Translations under genes and position numbers: made by a program
Notes under the pieces: model-generated
The model's database searches: none
What the model was told of the DNA's origin: nothing
What the model saw: the letters and a program-made list of their open reading frames with translations, nothing else
Assembly: GCA_958295725.1 (NCBI GenBank)
Contig: OY282368.1
Coordinates: 3,010,365-3,074,364, forward strand
From: an uncultured Alphaproteobacteria bacterium
Lineage (GTDB): Bacteria; Pseudomonadota; Alphaproteobacteria; UBA2966
DNA length: 64,000 bases
Direction: 5' to 3'
Shown here: in pieces, positions 1 through 7,518 of the stretch
Position numbering within the stretch: position 1 is the stretch's first letter
How the letters are laid out: every line of letters begins with the position of its first letter

Positions 1-1
1 C

Positions 2-895
2 GCCTCCGTCGGATTGAACATCCTGACCGGATACGCCGGGCAGCTTTCTCTCGGGACCGGCGGCTTCATGGCGGTCGGCGCCTACGCCACCTACAAGATG
101 ACGACGGCGTTCCCCGAGGCGAACATCGTCCTTCTGATACTCGTGTCGGGCCTGTTCGCCGCCGGCGTGGGCATCCTGTTCGGGATCCCGAGCCTGCGCA
201 TCAAGGGGTTCTATCTCGCGGTCGCCACCCTCGCCGCCCAGTTCTTCCTGGTCTGGCTGTTCAACAGGGTCCCCTGGTTCTACAACTATGCGCCGTCGGG
301 CACGATCACGGCGCCGCCGCGAACCTTCTTCGGCGTCATGGTGACCGGCCCCGAGGCATCGCCCGAGGCGCGCTATCTCGTGTGCCTCGCGCTGCTCGCC
401 GTCCTCGGGCTGCTGGCGAAGAACATGGTGCGCGGCAACATCGGACGCGCCTGGATGGCGGTCCGCGACATGGACGTCGCCGCCGAGATCATCGGCATCC
501 GGCCCTTTCGCGTGAAGCTGCTGGCGTTCGCGATCAGTTCGTACTACTGCGGCGTCGCCGGAGCACTCTACATGTTCGCCTATCTCGGCAGCGTGGAGAC
601 GATCGCCTACGACATCACGCTGTCGTTCCTGGTCCTGTTCATGATCATCATCGGCGGTCTCGGCAGCATCCTGGGCTCGATCCTCGGCGCCTTCTTCATC
701 ACCACCGTACCGATCATCCTGACCAACATCCCGGTGGCGCTGGACTTGCCGATCTCGGTCGAGACCGCGAAACACATCGAGCTGATGATCTTCGGCGGAT
801 TGATCGTCTTCTTCCTGATCGTCGAGCCGCTGGGCCTGGCGCGCCTGTGGCAGATCGGCAAGGAGAAGCTCAGGCTGTGGCCGTTCCCGCATTAG
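2..895 (+). CDS. livM: Branched-chain amino acid type ABC transporter permease LivM (5' end outside window)
   Basis: Inner-membrane permease of a Liv-type (HAAT) ABC importer. The frame is open from base 2 and already reads ASVGLNILTGYAGQLSLG, the conserved LivM opening, so the true start lies left of the window. Many hydrophobic helices follow, and the EAA-type loop around GRAWMAVRDMDVAAEIIGI is present. The C-terminal helices end shortly before the stop. LivF and a substrate-binding protein lie downstream on the same strand but are separated from livM by about 4.4 kb of unrelated genes, so the operon appears interrupted. The transported substrate cannot be read from the permease. The CoA-ligase relative downstream hints at an organic or aromatic acid rather than an amino acid (inference). 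Confidence 0.92.
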   Translation, partial: ASVGLNILTGYAGQLSLGTGGFMAVGAYATYKMTTAFPEANIVLLILVSGLFAAGVGILFGIPSLRIKGFYLAVATLAAQFFLVWLFNRVPWFYNYAPSGTITAPPRTFFGVMVTGPEASPEARYLVCLALLAVLGLLAKNMVRGNIGRAWMAVRDMDVAAEIIGIRPFRVKLLAFAISSYYCGVAGALYMFAYLGSVETIAYDITLSFLVLFMIIIGGLGSILGSILGAFFITTVPIILTNIPVALDLPISVETAKHIELMIFGGLIVFFLIVEPLGLARLWQIGKEKLRLWPFPH

Positions 896-1067
896 GAGCG
901 CGAGCGAGGAGGGGGGTTCCGCAACGCCGCGCAACCCTCGATCCTTCCCCAGTGTATGGGAAATGCGGGTTGGCCGCACGCGCCAATGATCTTCTTCGGA
1001 CCGTCATTCCCGCGACAAACGCGAGCACGCTCGGCGCGCCATATTTCCGACCGAGGCATTACCAATC

Positions 1068-1243
1068 GACCGCTTGCGTTGAGGCGCTCCGGACCGCTCT
1101 GGTAAGGCTCGGGGCAATCGGCGGGAACATCTTCGGGAGGCGCGGCATGGGCGGGACGGCATGGCGTCGGATCTTTCGCGTCGCGGCCGGCGCGGCGGCG
1201 CTCGTCGTCATGCCCGCCGCGGCCGGGCAGACGACCGGGACCG
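1068..1243 (+). repeat. Duplicated promoter/signal-peptide segment, copy 1
   Basis: This stretch matches 3975-4150 with scattered substitutions and one small indel. It covers about 80 bases of upstream DNA, the ribosome binding site and the first 30 or so codons. Copy 1 leads into an ankyrin gene and copy 2 into a solute-binding protein, so one expression and secretion cassette heads two unrelated proteins. Confidence 0.8.
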
Positions 1244-1299
1244 CTTCCGAAATGGGCGCCGCGATAGTCGCCGGCGCTGACCCGAACACCCGTAATTAA
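1147..1299 (+). pseudogene. Signal-peptide and first-repeat exon of the ankyrin gene, cut off by a frameshift
   Basis: ATG at 1147 follows a GGGAGG ribosome binding site. It encodes MGGTAWRRIFRVAAGAAALV and on to an alanine-rich cleavage region, then AGADPNTRN and a TAA at 1297-1299. The last residues match the ankyrin repeat ending ADPNARN, and the repeat continues in the +1 frame (KADGTPLHLAV). One extra base between 1294 and 1300 therefore separates this exon from the repeat domain at 1328. The fragment could be a true pseudogene 5' end, or the pair could be joined by +1 frameshifting on AAT-TAA. A homopolymer-type sequencing error is also possible. Confidence 0.65.
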
Positions 1300-1327
1300 A
1301 GCCGACGGGACGCCGCTTCATCTGGCG

Positions 1328-2938
1328 GTGAAGCACTCCGACCTTTCGGTGATCAAGGCGTTGCTCGAAGGCGGCGCTGACCCGAAGGCCCACGACGTAT
1401 TCGACCGCACGCCGCTTCATTGGGCGGCGCTGAACAACGCCGACCCTTCGGTGATCAAGGCGTTGCTCGAAGGCGGCGCTGACCTTGGAGCCCGCGACGT
1501 ATTCGACCGCACGCCGCTTCATTGGGCGGCGCTGAACAACGCCGACCCTTCGGTGATCAAGGCGCTGGTCGAAGCCGGCGCTGACCTTGGAGCCCGCGAC
1601 GTATTCGACCGCACGCCGTTTCATTTGTTGGCGGAGCGGCAGCGCGGACCCAGCGTGTCCGTGGCGTCGCTGCTCGAAGCCGGCGCGTCCGTGGCGTCAT
1701 TGCTGAAAAGCGGCGCGTCCGTGGCGTCGTTGCTCGAAGCCGGCGCGTCAGTGGCGTCGTTGCTCGAAGCCGGCGTGTCGGTGACGGCCTTGCGGGAAGC
1801 CGGCGCGTCCGTGGCGTCGCTGCTCGAAGCCGGCGCGTCCGTGACGGCGTTGCTGAAAGCCGGCGCGTCCACGGCGTCGTTGCTGAAAGGCGGCGCGTCC
1901 GTGGCGTCGTTGCTCGAAACCGGCGTGTCCGTAAAGGCATTGCGGGAAGCCGGCGCGTCCGTGGCGTCGTTGCTGAAAGGCGGCGTGTCCGTGGCGTCGC
2001 TGCTCGAAACCGGCGTGCCCGTGACGGCGTTGCTGAAAAGCGGCGCGTCCGTGACGGCGTTGCTCGAAACCGGCGTGCCCGTGATGGCGTTGCTGAAAAG
2101 CGGCGCGTCCGTGGCGTCGCTGCTCGAAACCGGCGTGCCCGTGACGGCGTTGCTGAAAGGCGGCGCGTCCGTGGCGTCGTTGCTCGAAACCAGCGTGCCC
2201 GTGAAGGCATTGCGGGAAGCCGGCGCGTCCGTGGCGTCGTTGCTCGAAGCCGACGTGTCCGTGACGGCGTTGCTCGAAGCCGGCGCGTCCGTGGCATCGT
2301 TGCTCGAAGCCGGTGCGAACCCGAACGCCCGCGATGAAGATGGCGGGACGCCGCTTCGTTGGGCGGTGAATGACTCCGACCTTTCGGTGATCAAGGCGTT
2401 GCTCGAAGCCGGCGCAGACCCGAACGCTCGTAACGAAGCCGACGGGACGCCGCTTCATTGGGCGGCAGCGCACAACCCTGAACCTTCGGTTGTCGAGGCG
2501 CTGATAGAGGGCGGCGCAGGCCCGAACGCCCGCAACGAAAACGGCGCGACGCCGCTTCATGCGGCGGCGGCGCACAACCCCGAGCCTTCGGTTGTCGAGG
2601 CGCTGGTCGAAGCCAGCGCAGACCCGAACGCCCGCGACGAAAACGGCATGACGCCGCTTCATTGGACGGCGTACAACAACCCCGAACCTTCGGTTGTCGA
2701 AGCACTGATCGAAGCCAGCGCGGACCCGAACGCCCGAGCCGAACACGGCGTTACGCCGCTTCATTGGGCGGCGGCGCACAACCCCGAGCCTTCGGTTGTC
2801 GAGGCGCTGATCGAGGCCGGCGCAGACCCGAACGCCCGCGACGAAGACGGCGAGACTCCCTTCGATTATGCGAAAAGCAACGAGGCGTTGCGGGGAACCG
2901 ATATCTACTGGCGGTTGAACGAAGCCCGGTTCGAGTGA
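1328..2938 (+). CDS. Ankyrin-repeat protein with an internal decapeptide expansion
   Basis: Probable secreted or periplasmic protein-binding solenoid. It has about three and a half canonical ankyrin repeats (34 residues, TPLHWAA...VIKALLEGGAD), then 22 tandem ten-residue units of the type GASVASLLEA (roughly residues 109-328), then five more canonical repeats and a short cap. GTG at 1328 is only the first start in this frame. The natural start is probably the signal-peptide ATG at 1147, one frameshift upstream. The decapeptide looks like a multiplied second ankyrin helix, since VIKALLEAGAD resembles VASLLEAGAS. Nucleotide identity between units is very high, pointing to recent expansion. The gene sits inside the liv cluster with no functional link to it. 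The partner is unknown. Confidence 0.8.
   Translation: MKHSDLSVIKALLEGGADPKAHDVFDRTPLHWAALNNADPSVIKALLEGGADLGARDVFDRTPLHWAALNNADPSVIKALVEAGADLGARDVFDRTPFHLLAERQRGPSVSVASLLEAGASVASLLKSGASVASLLEAGASVASLLEAGVSVTALREAGASVASLLEAGASVTALLKAGASTASLLKGGASVASLLETGVSVKALREAGASVASLLKGGVSVASLLETGVPVTALLKSGASVTALLETGVPVMALLKSGASVASLLETGVPVTALLKGGASVASLLETSVPVKALREAGASVASLLEADVSVTALLEAGASVASLLEAGANPNARDEDGGTPLRWAVNDSDLSVIKALLEAGADPNARNEADGTPLHWAAAHNPEPSVVEALIEGGAGPNARNENGATPLHAAAAHNPEPSVVEALVEASADPNARDENGMTPLHWTAYNNPEPSVVEALIEASADPNARAEHGVTPLHWAAAHNPEPSVVEALIEAGADPNARDEDGETPFDYAKSNEALRGTDIYWRLNEARFE
1652..2311 (+). repeat. 22 tandem copies of a 30-bp unit inside the ankyrin gene
   Basis: The period is exactly 30 bases throughout, with no spacers, and each unit encodes ten residues. 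Variation is concentrated at a few positions, giving LLEA, LLKS, LLKG, LLET and REA endings and GAS, GVS or GVP openings. Two unit subtypes tend to alternate (GASVASLLET followed by GVPVTALLKS), suggesting that 60-bp doublets were also duplicated. This is coding, not a CRISPR array. Confidence 0.93.
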
Positions 2939-2953
2939 CCCGCGCCGGGCTTC
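2921..2953 (+). terminator. Possible terminator hairpin at the end of the ankyrin gene
   Basis: GAAGCCCGG at 2921-2929 pairs perfectly with CCGGGCTTC at 2945-2953 around the stop codon. No T-tract follows, so intrinsic termination is uncertain. Confidence 0.35.
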
Positions 2954-3146
2954 CCCGCGGCGCATGGCGGCGGTCTCAATACCGAAAGCAGGTTCGAGGC
3001 GGCGGTTGCGGCGCGGACGCCGACCGCCCGCGGACGAAACCCGACGTTCCGTACACCACGACACGCCATTGCCTCTGGATGGCTCGGGCGGTACCGTCCA
3101 CGTTTGAAGAGCTGATCTCGAAATGGATCGACGAGGGTCTTACGTC

Positions 3147-3836
3147 ATGAACCGGGATATGGATGTGCTCGTGGTAATTCAGTGCGCCGCCGACAAGGAC
3201 GAGAACGCCGGTCATTTCATGTCGGACGACGGACGAAAGATACTGTTCGTCGCTCACCCCTGCCGGGCGCCGGCAAGCGCCTCGATAGTGTGCCGGCGGC
3301 CCGATGATCTTGAACCTTCAGGACGTTCTTATCGAGACGCGCTCATCGCGTACAACCGGGAGCACCGGAAAGAAAATCCTTTCGGCCTTCTTCCTGCGCT
3401 GGACCTGTACCAGGATAAGGAAAAAGCCTATGGCGGATTGGCCGATAAGTTCGGCAGGGAAAGAGTGTTCATTTTGTCCGCCGGCTGGGGGCTGATCGAC
3501 GCCGACTTCCTCACACCGAAATACGACATCACGTTTTCCAAGAGGGCGAGAAGAAAGGACGCCTACAAACGTCGTTTGCAGCGTGACCTTGGCTATCGCG
3601 ACTGCCGCATGATACCCGAGGAAACGTCCAGCCATGTGGTTTTCCTTGGGAGCAAGGACTACATTCCGCTATTTTGCGAGACAACCGTGGGAATCGCTCG
3701 GCGAACCGTCTTCTACAAAGCCGACACATCTCCGGATGCGCCGGGTTGCACGCTGCGGCATTACCAAACCAGTAGACGAACGAATTGGCACTATGAGTGC
3801 GCCAAGAAGCTCATCTCCGGGGCTCTCTGCCTCTAA
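3147..3836 (+). CDS. Uncharacterised cytosolic protein, DUF6884/YaaA-like
   Basis: The product is 229 residues with no signal peptide or membrane segment. The middle contains ERVFILSAGWGLIDADFLTP followed by YDITFSK, the pattern of DUF6884 and related YaaA-like proteins, where a glycine-rich loop follows a beta strand. The N-terminal VVIQCAADKDENAGH resembles the opening CGxxKxx-type segment of that group. ATG at 3147 is chosen because GAGGG lies about nine bases upstream; an ATG at 3123 is in frame but lacks a site. The function of the family is unsettled. The gene sits between the ankyrin gene and a solute-binding protein, inside material that splits the liv cluster. Family assignment is from pattern only. 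Confidence 0.6.
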   Translation: MNRDMDVLVVIQCAADKDENAGHFMSDDGRKILFVAHPCRAPASASIVCRRPDDLEPSGRSYRDALIAYNREHRKENPFGLLPALDLYQDKEKAYGGLADKFGRERVFILSAGWGLIDADFLTPKYDITFSKRARRKDAYKRRLQRDLGYRDCRMIPEETSSHVVFLGSKDYIPLFCETTVGIARRTVFYKADTSPDAPGCTLRHYQTSRRTNWHYECAKKLISGALCL

Positions 3837-3974
3837 TCGCGCTGCACAGGGCTGAAGAGACAGGACAGGCAGACGCTGATAAGGATTATAGATACAGCAT
3901 CTATCCGAGCCATTACAGGACTGTAATGACGGCGCTGAACGAGTTTGGAAGCAGGCGAGAAGGGGCATGTCAGC

Positions 3975-4150
3975 GACCGCTCCCGTTGAGGCGCTCCGGC
4001 TGCTCTGGTAAAGCTCGAAGCAATCGGCGAGAACATGACTTCAGGAGGCGTGGCATGGGCGGAACGGCATGGCATCGGATTCTCCGCGTCGCGGCCGGCG
4101 CGGCGGCGCTCGCCGTCATGCCCATCGCGGCCGGGCAGGCGGCCGGGACG
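3975..4150 (+). repeat. Duplicated promoter/signal-peptide segment, copy 2
   Basis: Near copy of 1068-1243. It contains the AGGAGG ribosome binding site at about 4043-4048 and the secretion signal of the gene starting at 4055. Confidence 0.8.
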
Positions 4151-5098
4151 GGCGCGAACCCCACAGAGAGGTGCGTAGACGGCGACGCGGCCCTGAACGT
4201 GGGCTTCTACGCCTTCTTCGCCCCGGTGAGCCATAGCGCGGAGCCCGATCCCGCCTCGCCGGGGTTCGCGGTCCACAAGGGCTACGAGGCGGCCCTGCTG
4301 ACCGCGCTCGAGGCGATCCCCGGCGCCGGTCTGAAGTTCTCCCGCGCGCCGATCGCCGAATGGGACGGCATCTGGTTGCGGCCCGCCGCCGCGGACGGAC
4401 CCGACATGGCGGGCGGAGGCATCACCATCCTCGACAGCCGCACCCGCGATGCGTCGGGAAAGCGAGCGATCCGTTTCACCTCGGGGCATATCGCGTTTCG
4501 CCAGTCCCTGCTGGTCAGGGCGGAAGACGCCGCCAGGCTCGCTACATACGGCGCGCTGACGAACGACGTGCGCGTCGGCGCGCTGGCCGGCACGACGGGG
4601 GAGGCACGGCTGCTGCGGATCGTGGGCATCGCCGACGACCGGGGCGCGCTCGCCGCCGGCACGCGCGTCGTGACGCCGGCCGGCGAGGCGACGGCGGACG
4701 GCGGTCCGGGCTACGTCATCACCGCAGCCGAAGCCTCGACCGCCCTTGCCGGACGCCGCCACCTCCATCCCGCGTCCCCGTCGGCGCCGCAAGTCGTCTA
4801 TCTCGGCGACGACAAGGGCGAGGCGGAGCTTCTGGCGGCGCTCGGCGACGGCCGGATCGACGCCCTGGCGCGGGGCGAAATCGGAAACCGGTCGGTCGCC
4901 GCCGGCAACCCCGCCTTCGCGGTCTCGGCCCTGGACGACAAGGTGGAATGGGGCGGCTTCGCGCTCGCTTTCGAGGACGCCGATCTGGCGTCGTGCATCG
5001 ACCGCCATATCGATTACCTGACCGACGGCCGCCGGATCGGCTACGCCGAGTGGCTGGCGGATCCGGCGGTGTTCATGAAGCGAGCGGCCGGCCACTGA
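4055..5098 (+). CDS. Periplasmic solute-binding protein, family 3-like
   Basis: The product is 347 residues. ATG at 4055 follows AGGAGG by six bases. The N-terminus MGGTAWHRILRVAAGAAALA is a signal peptide cut near an AxA site. The mature part reads like a bacterial family 3 substrate-binding protein (transporter substrate-binding domain): an early NVGFYAFF strand, a middle segment with RFTSGHIAFRQSLLVRAEDA, and a late DALARGEIGNRSV hinge-type stretch. Only this one component of a polar amino acid type importer is here, with no matching permease or ATPase, so it may be an orphan receptor or a sensor-like binder. Its 5' end is duplicated at 1068-1243. The cognate ligand is unknown. Confidence 0.7.
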   Translation: MGGTAWHRILRVAAGAAALAVMPIAAGQAAGTGANPTERCVDGDAALNVGFYAFFAPVSHSAEPDPASPGFAVHKGYEAALLTALEAIPGAGLKFSRAPIAEWDGIWLRPAAADGPDMAGGGITILDSRTRDASGKRAIRFTSGHIAFRQSLLVRAEDAARLATYGALTNDVRVGALAGTTGEARLLRIVGIADDRGALAAGTRVVTPAGEATADGGPGYVITAAEASTALAGRRHLHPASPSAPQVVYLGDDKGEAELLAALGDGRIDALARGEIGNRSVAAGNPAFAVSALDDKVEWGGFALAFEDADLASCIDRHIDYLTDGRRIGYAEWLADPAVFMKRAAGH

Positions 5099-5298
5099 GG
5101 CGACCTGGATACGCGGACCGAAAGACGGGCGAGGACGCCCGCGCCCCGCGCGGCGGTCCCGACCATCCGGCGTCGGCCCGGGCCGTCCGGTTGTTTGCCG
5201 GCCTCCGAGAGCGTGGTAGGATTTCGGAACATGAGAACCATGGACTTCCCGGTCCGGGCACCGGTCGAAAGGGAGCCATGATTGAAGGGAGGCATACG

Positions 5299-6624
5299 AT
5301 GTACGTGAGGAACACCGGCGTAGCGCTGATCGCCGCGGCGGTCGCCGCGACCGCCGTCTGGGCGTCGAAGGCCCAGGCGGAGGACATCTACATTCCGCTG
5401 CTGGTCTACCGGACCGGCCCCTACGCGCCGAACGGCATCCCGTCGGCCAACGGATATATCGACTATCTCAAGCTCGTCAACGCCCGCGACGGCGGCATCA
5501 ACGGCGTCAAGGTCGCCTGGGAAGAGTGCGAGATGCAGTACAACACCAAGCTCGGCGTCGAGTGCTACGAGCGCCTCAAGGGCGGCGGCGCCATGGGGGC
5601 GGCGGTGGTGAACCCCTACAGTACCGGCATCACCTACCAGCTCATTCCCAAGGCGCGCGTCGACAAGGTGCCGCTGCATTCGATGGGATACGGCAACACC
5701 GCCGCCGCCGATGGCCGGATCTTCCCCTGGACGTTCAATTTCCCGACGACCTACTGGAGCCAGGCATCCGCCTTCATCAAGCACATCGGCGCCCAGGAAG
5801 GCGGGATGGAGAACCTCAAGGGCAAGAAGCTCACGCTGATCTACCACAACAGTCCCTACGGCAAGGAACCGATCCCGACACTGCAACGGCTGTCCGAAAA
5901 GTTCGGCTACGAACTGACCCTGCTACCGGTGGACCACCCGGGCCAGGAGCAGAAGGCGACATGGCTCCAGGTGCGTCGCGGCAAGCCCGACTGGATATTC
6001 CTGTGGGGCTGGGGCGTCATGAACCAGGTCGCCATCAAGGAAGCGGCGGCCATCAAGTTCCCGATGGACCACATGATCGGCGTCTGGTGGTCGGGCAGCG
6101 AATCCGACACGGTTCCGGCTGGCGAGGGCGCCAAGGGCTACAAGTCCGGCACGTTCCACGCCCCGGGACACGGTTTCGGGATCCACGACGAGATCCTCGA
6201 GCACCTCTACGACGGCGACCTGAAGACGGCGAAGGACAACAAGTTCGGCGACGTGCTCTACAACCGGGGGGTCATCAACGCCGTGTACGACACCGAGGCC
6301 ATCCGCACCGCCATGGGCAAGCACGGCGACAGGGCGTTGTCGGGCGAGGAGGTGCGTTGGGGTTTCGAGAACCTCGACCTCACCGCCGAGCGCCTCAAGG
6401 AGCTCGGCCTCGACGGCTTCACGAGGCCGATCAAGGTGACGTGCGAGGACCACGAGGGCAACGGCCCGGTCCTCATCCAGCAGTGGGACGGGTCGCGATG
6501 GAACATCGTCAGCGACTGGATCAGCCCGATGCGCGAGGTCGTGCGTCCGATGATCGAGGAAGCGGCCGCGAAGTACGCGAAGGAAAACAACATCACGCCT
6601 CGCGACTGCGCCAAGGAGGGCTGA
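5299..6624 (+). CDS. Liv-type ABC transporter substrate-binding protein
   Basis: Periplasmic receptor of the Liv-type importer, 441 residues. The start at 5299 is preferred because GAAGGGAGG lies six bases upstream; an ATG at 5278 is in frame. The signal peptide MYVRNTGVALIAAAVAATAV ends near KAQA|ED. The mature chain begins IYIPLLVYRTGPYAPNG and continues DGGINGVKVAWEECEMQYN, the usual opening of type I periplasmic binding proteins (Peripla_BP_6) of the Leu/Ile/Val group. Large substitutions in the ligand pocket relative to LivJ cannot be judged here. livF follows after 33 bases. Because the pair is followed by an acyl-CoA ligase relative, the ligand may be a carboxylic acid (inference). Confidence 0.9.
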   Translation: MYVRNTGVALIAAAVAATAVWASKAQAEDIYIPLLVYRTGPYAPNGIPSANGYIDYLKLVNARDGGINGVKVAWEECEMQYNTKLGVECYERLKGGGAMGAAVVNPYSTGITYQLIPKARVDKVPLHSMGYGNTAAADGRIFPWTFNFPTTYWSQASAFIKHIGAQEGGMENLKGKKLTLIYHNSPYGKEPIPTLQRLSEKFGYELTLLPVDHPGQEQKATWLQVRRGKPDWIFLWGWGVMNQVAIKEAAAIKFPMDHMIGVWWSGSESDTVPAGEGAKGYKSGTFHAPGHGFGIHDEILEHLYDGDLKTAKDNKFGDVLYNRGVINAVYDTEAIRTAMGKHGDRALSGEEVRWGFENLDLTAERLKELGLDGFTRPIKVTCEDHEGNGPVLIQQWDGSRWNIVSDWISPMREVVRPMIEEAAAKYAKENNITPRDCAKEG

Positions 6625-6657
6625 TGGCGGCGCGGCGGAGAGAGCGACCGTGAGGCG

Positions 6658-7473
6658 ATGCCGGAGACCGTCGCCCCTCTGCTCAGCGTCAGCAACATCG
6701 AGGTCATCTACGATCGCGTGATCCTGGTGTTGCGGGGCGTTTCGCTGGACGTTCCCGAGGGGGGAGTGGTCACCCTCCTCGGGGCCAACGGCGCCGGCAA
6801 GACGACGACCCTCAAGGCCATCTCGAACTTGTTGCGCTCGGAGCGCGGCGAGGTCACGAAGGGAACGATCACCTATCGAGGCGCGGGAATCGACCGCCTG
6901 AGCGCCAACGACCTCGTCAAACGCGGCGTCATCCAGGTCATGGAAGGCCGCCATTGCTTCGAGCATCTGACCGTGGAAGAGAACCTCCTGACGGGAGCCT
7001 ATACCCGCCGCGACGGCCGCGCCGAGATCCAGCGCGACCTCGACATGGTCTATGGCTACTTCCCACGTATCGGCGAACGACGTGGAGCGCAGGCGGGCTA
7101 CATCTCCGGCGGCGAGCAGCAGATGACGGCGATCGGCAGGGCGCTGATGGCGAGGCCCAAGCTGATCCTGCTCGACGAGCCGTCGATGGGGCTGGCGCCG
7201 CAACTCGTCGAGGAGATATTCGAGATCGTCAAGCGCCTGAACGAGAACGAAGGCGTGAGTTTCTTGCTCGCCGAGCAGAACGCCAACATCGCGTTGCGCT
7301 ACTCCAAGCACGGCTACATCCTTGAAAACGGACGGGTCGTCATGGACGGGGAGGCGTCCATGCTGTCCGAGAACGAGGACGTGAAGGAGTTCTATCTCGG
7401 TCTCGGCGCGTCGGGCCGGAAGAGTTACCGCGACGTGAAGTTCTACCGGCGGCGAAAACGCTGGCTGGCCTGA
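6658..7473 (+). CDS. livF: ABC transporter ATP-binding protein LivF
   Basis: Cytoplasmic ATPase of the Liv-type importer, 271 residues. Walker A GANGAGKT is at residues 42-49, signature SGGEQQ at 150-155 and Walker B LILLDEP at 169-175, followed by SMGLAPQLVEEIF typical of LivF. The C-terminus has an extra basic tail (SYRDVKFYRRRKRWLA) beyond the usual LivF end. LivF-like ATPases with this tail are found next to PaaK-like ligases. LivG and LivH are not in the window and probably lie left of livM. Confidence 0.92.
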   Translation: MPETVAPLLSVSNIEVIYDRVILVLRGVSLDVPEGGVVTLLGANGAGKTTTLKAISNLLRSERGEVTKGTITYRGAGIDRLSANDLVKRGVIQVMEGRHCFEHLTVEENLLTGAYTRRDGRAEIQRDLDMVYGYFPRIGERRGAQAGYISGGEQQMTAIGRALMARPKLILLDEPSMGLAPQLVEEIFEIVKRLNENEGVSFLLAEQNANIALRYSKHGYILENGRVVMDGEASMLSENEDVKEFYLGLGASGRKSYRDVKFYRRRKRWLA

Positions 7474-7475
7474 CA

Positions 7476-7489
7476 CGGGCCTTCGCCCG
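7476..7489 (+). terminator. Weak hairpin after livF
   Basis: CGGGC-CTTC-GCCCG follows the livF stop by three bases. It lacks a T-tract and the ligase gene begins 30 bases on, so it may only attenuate. Confidence 0.2.
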
Positions 7490-7518
7490 CGTCCCGGAAT
7501 TGCCCGGTATCGGGAAAG

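Noticed and set aside
1652..2311. Possible CRISPR array
   Set aside because: Units are contiguous with no spacers and keep a 30-base coding period in frame.
1748..3064. Long minus-strand frames over the ankyrin repeats
   Set aside because: Antisense shadows of the 30-bp repeats; products are Arg/His-rich and periodic, with no ribosome site or motif.
5923..7476. 517-codon minus-strand frame over the transporter genes
   Set aside because: Antisense to clear substrate-binding protein and LivF genes; typical of high-GC third-position bias.
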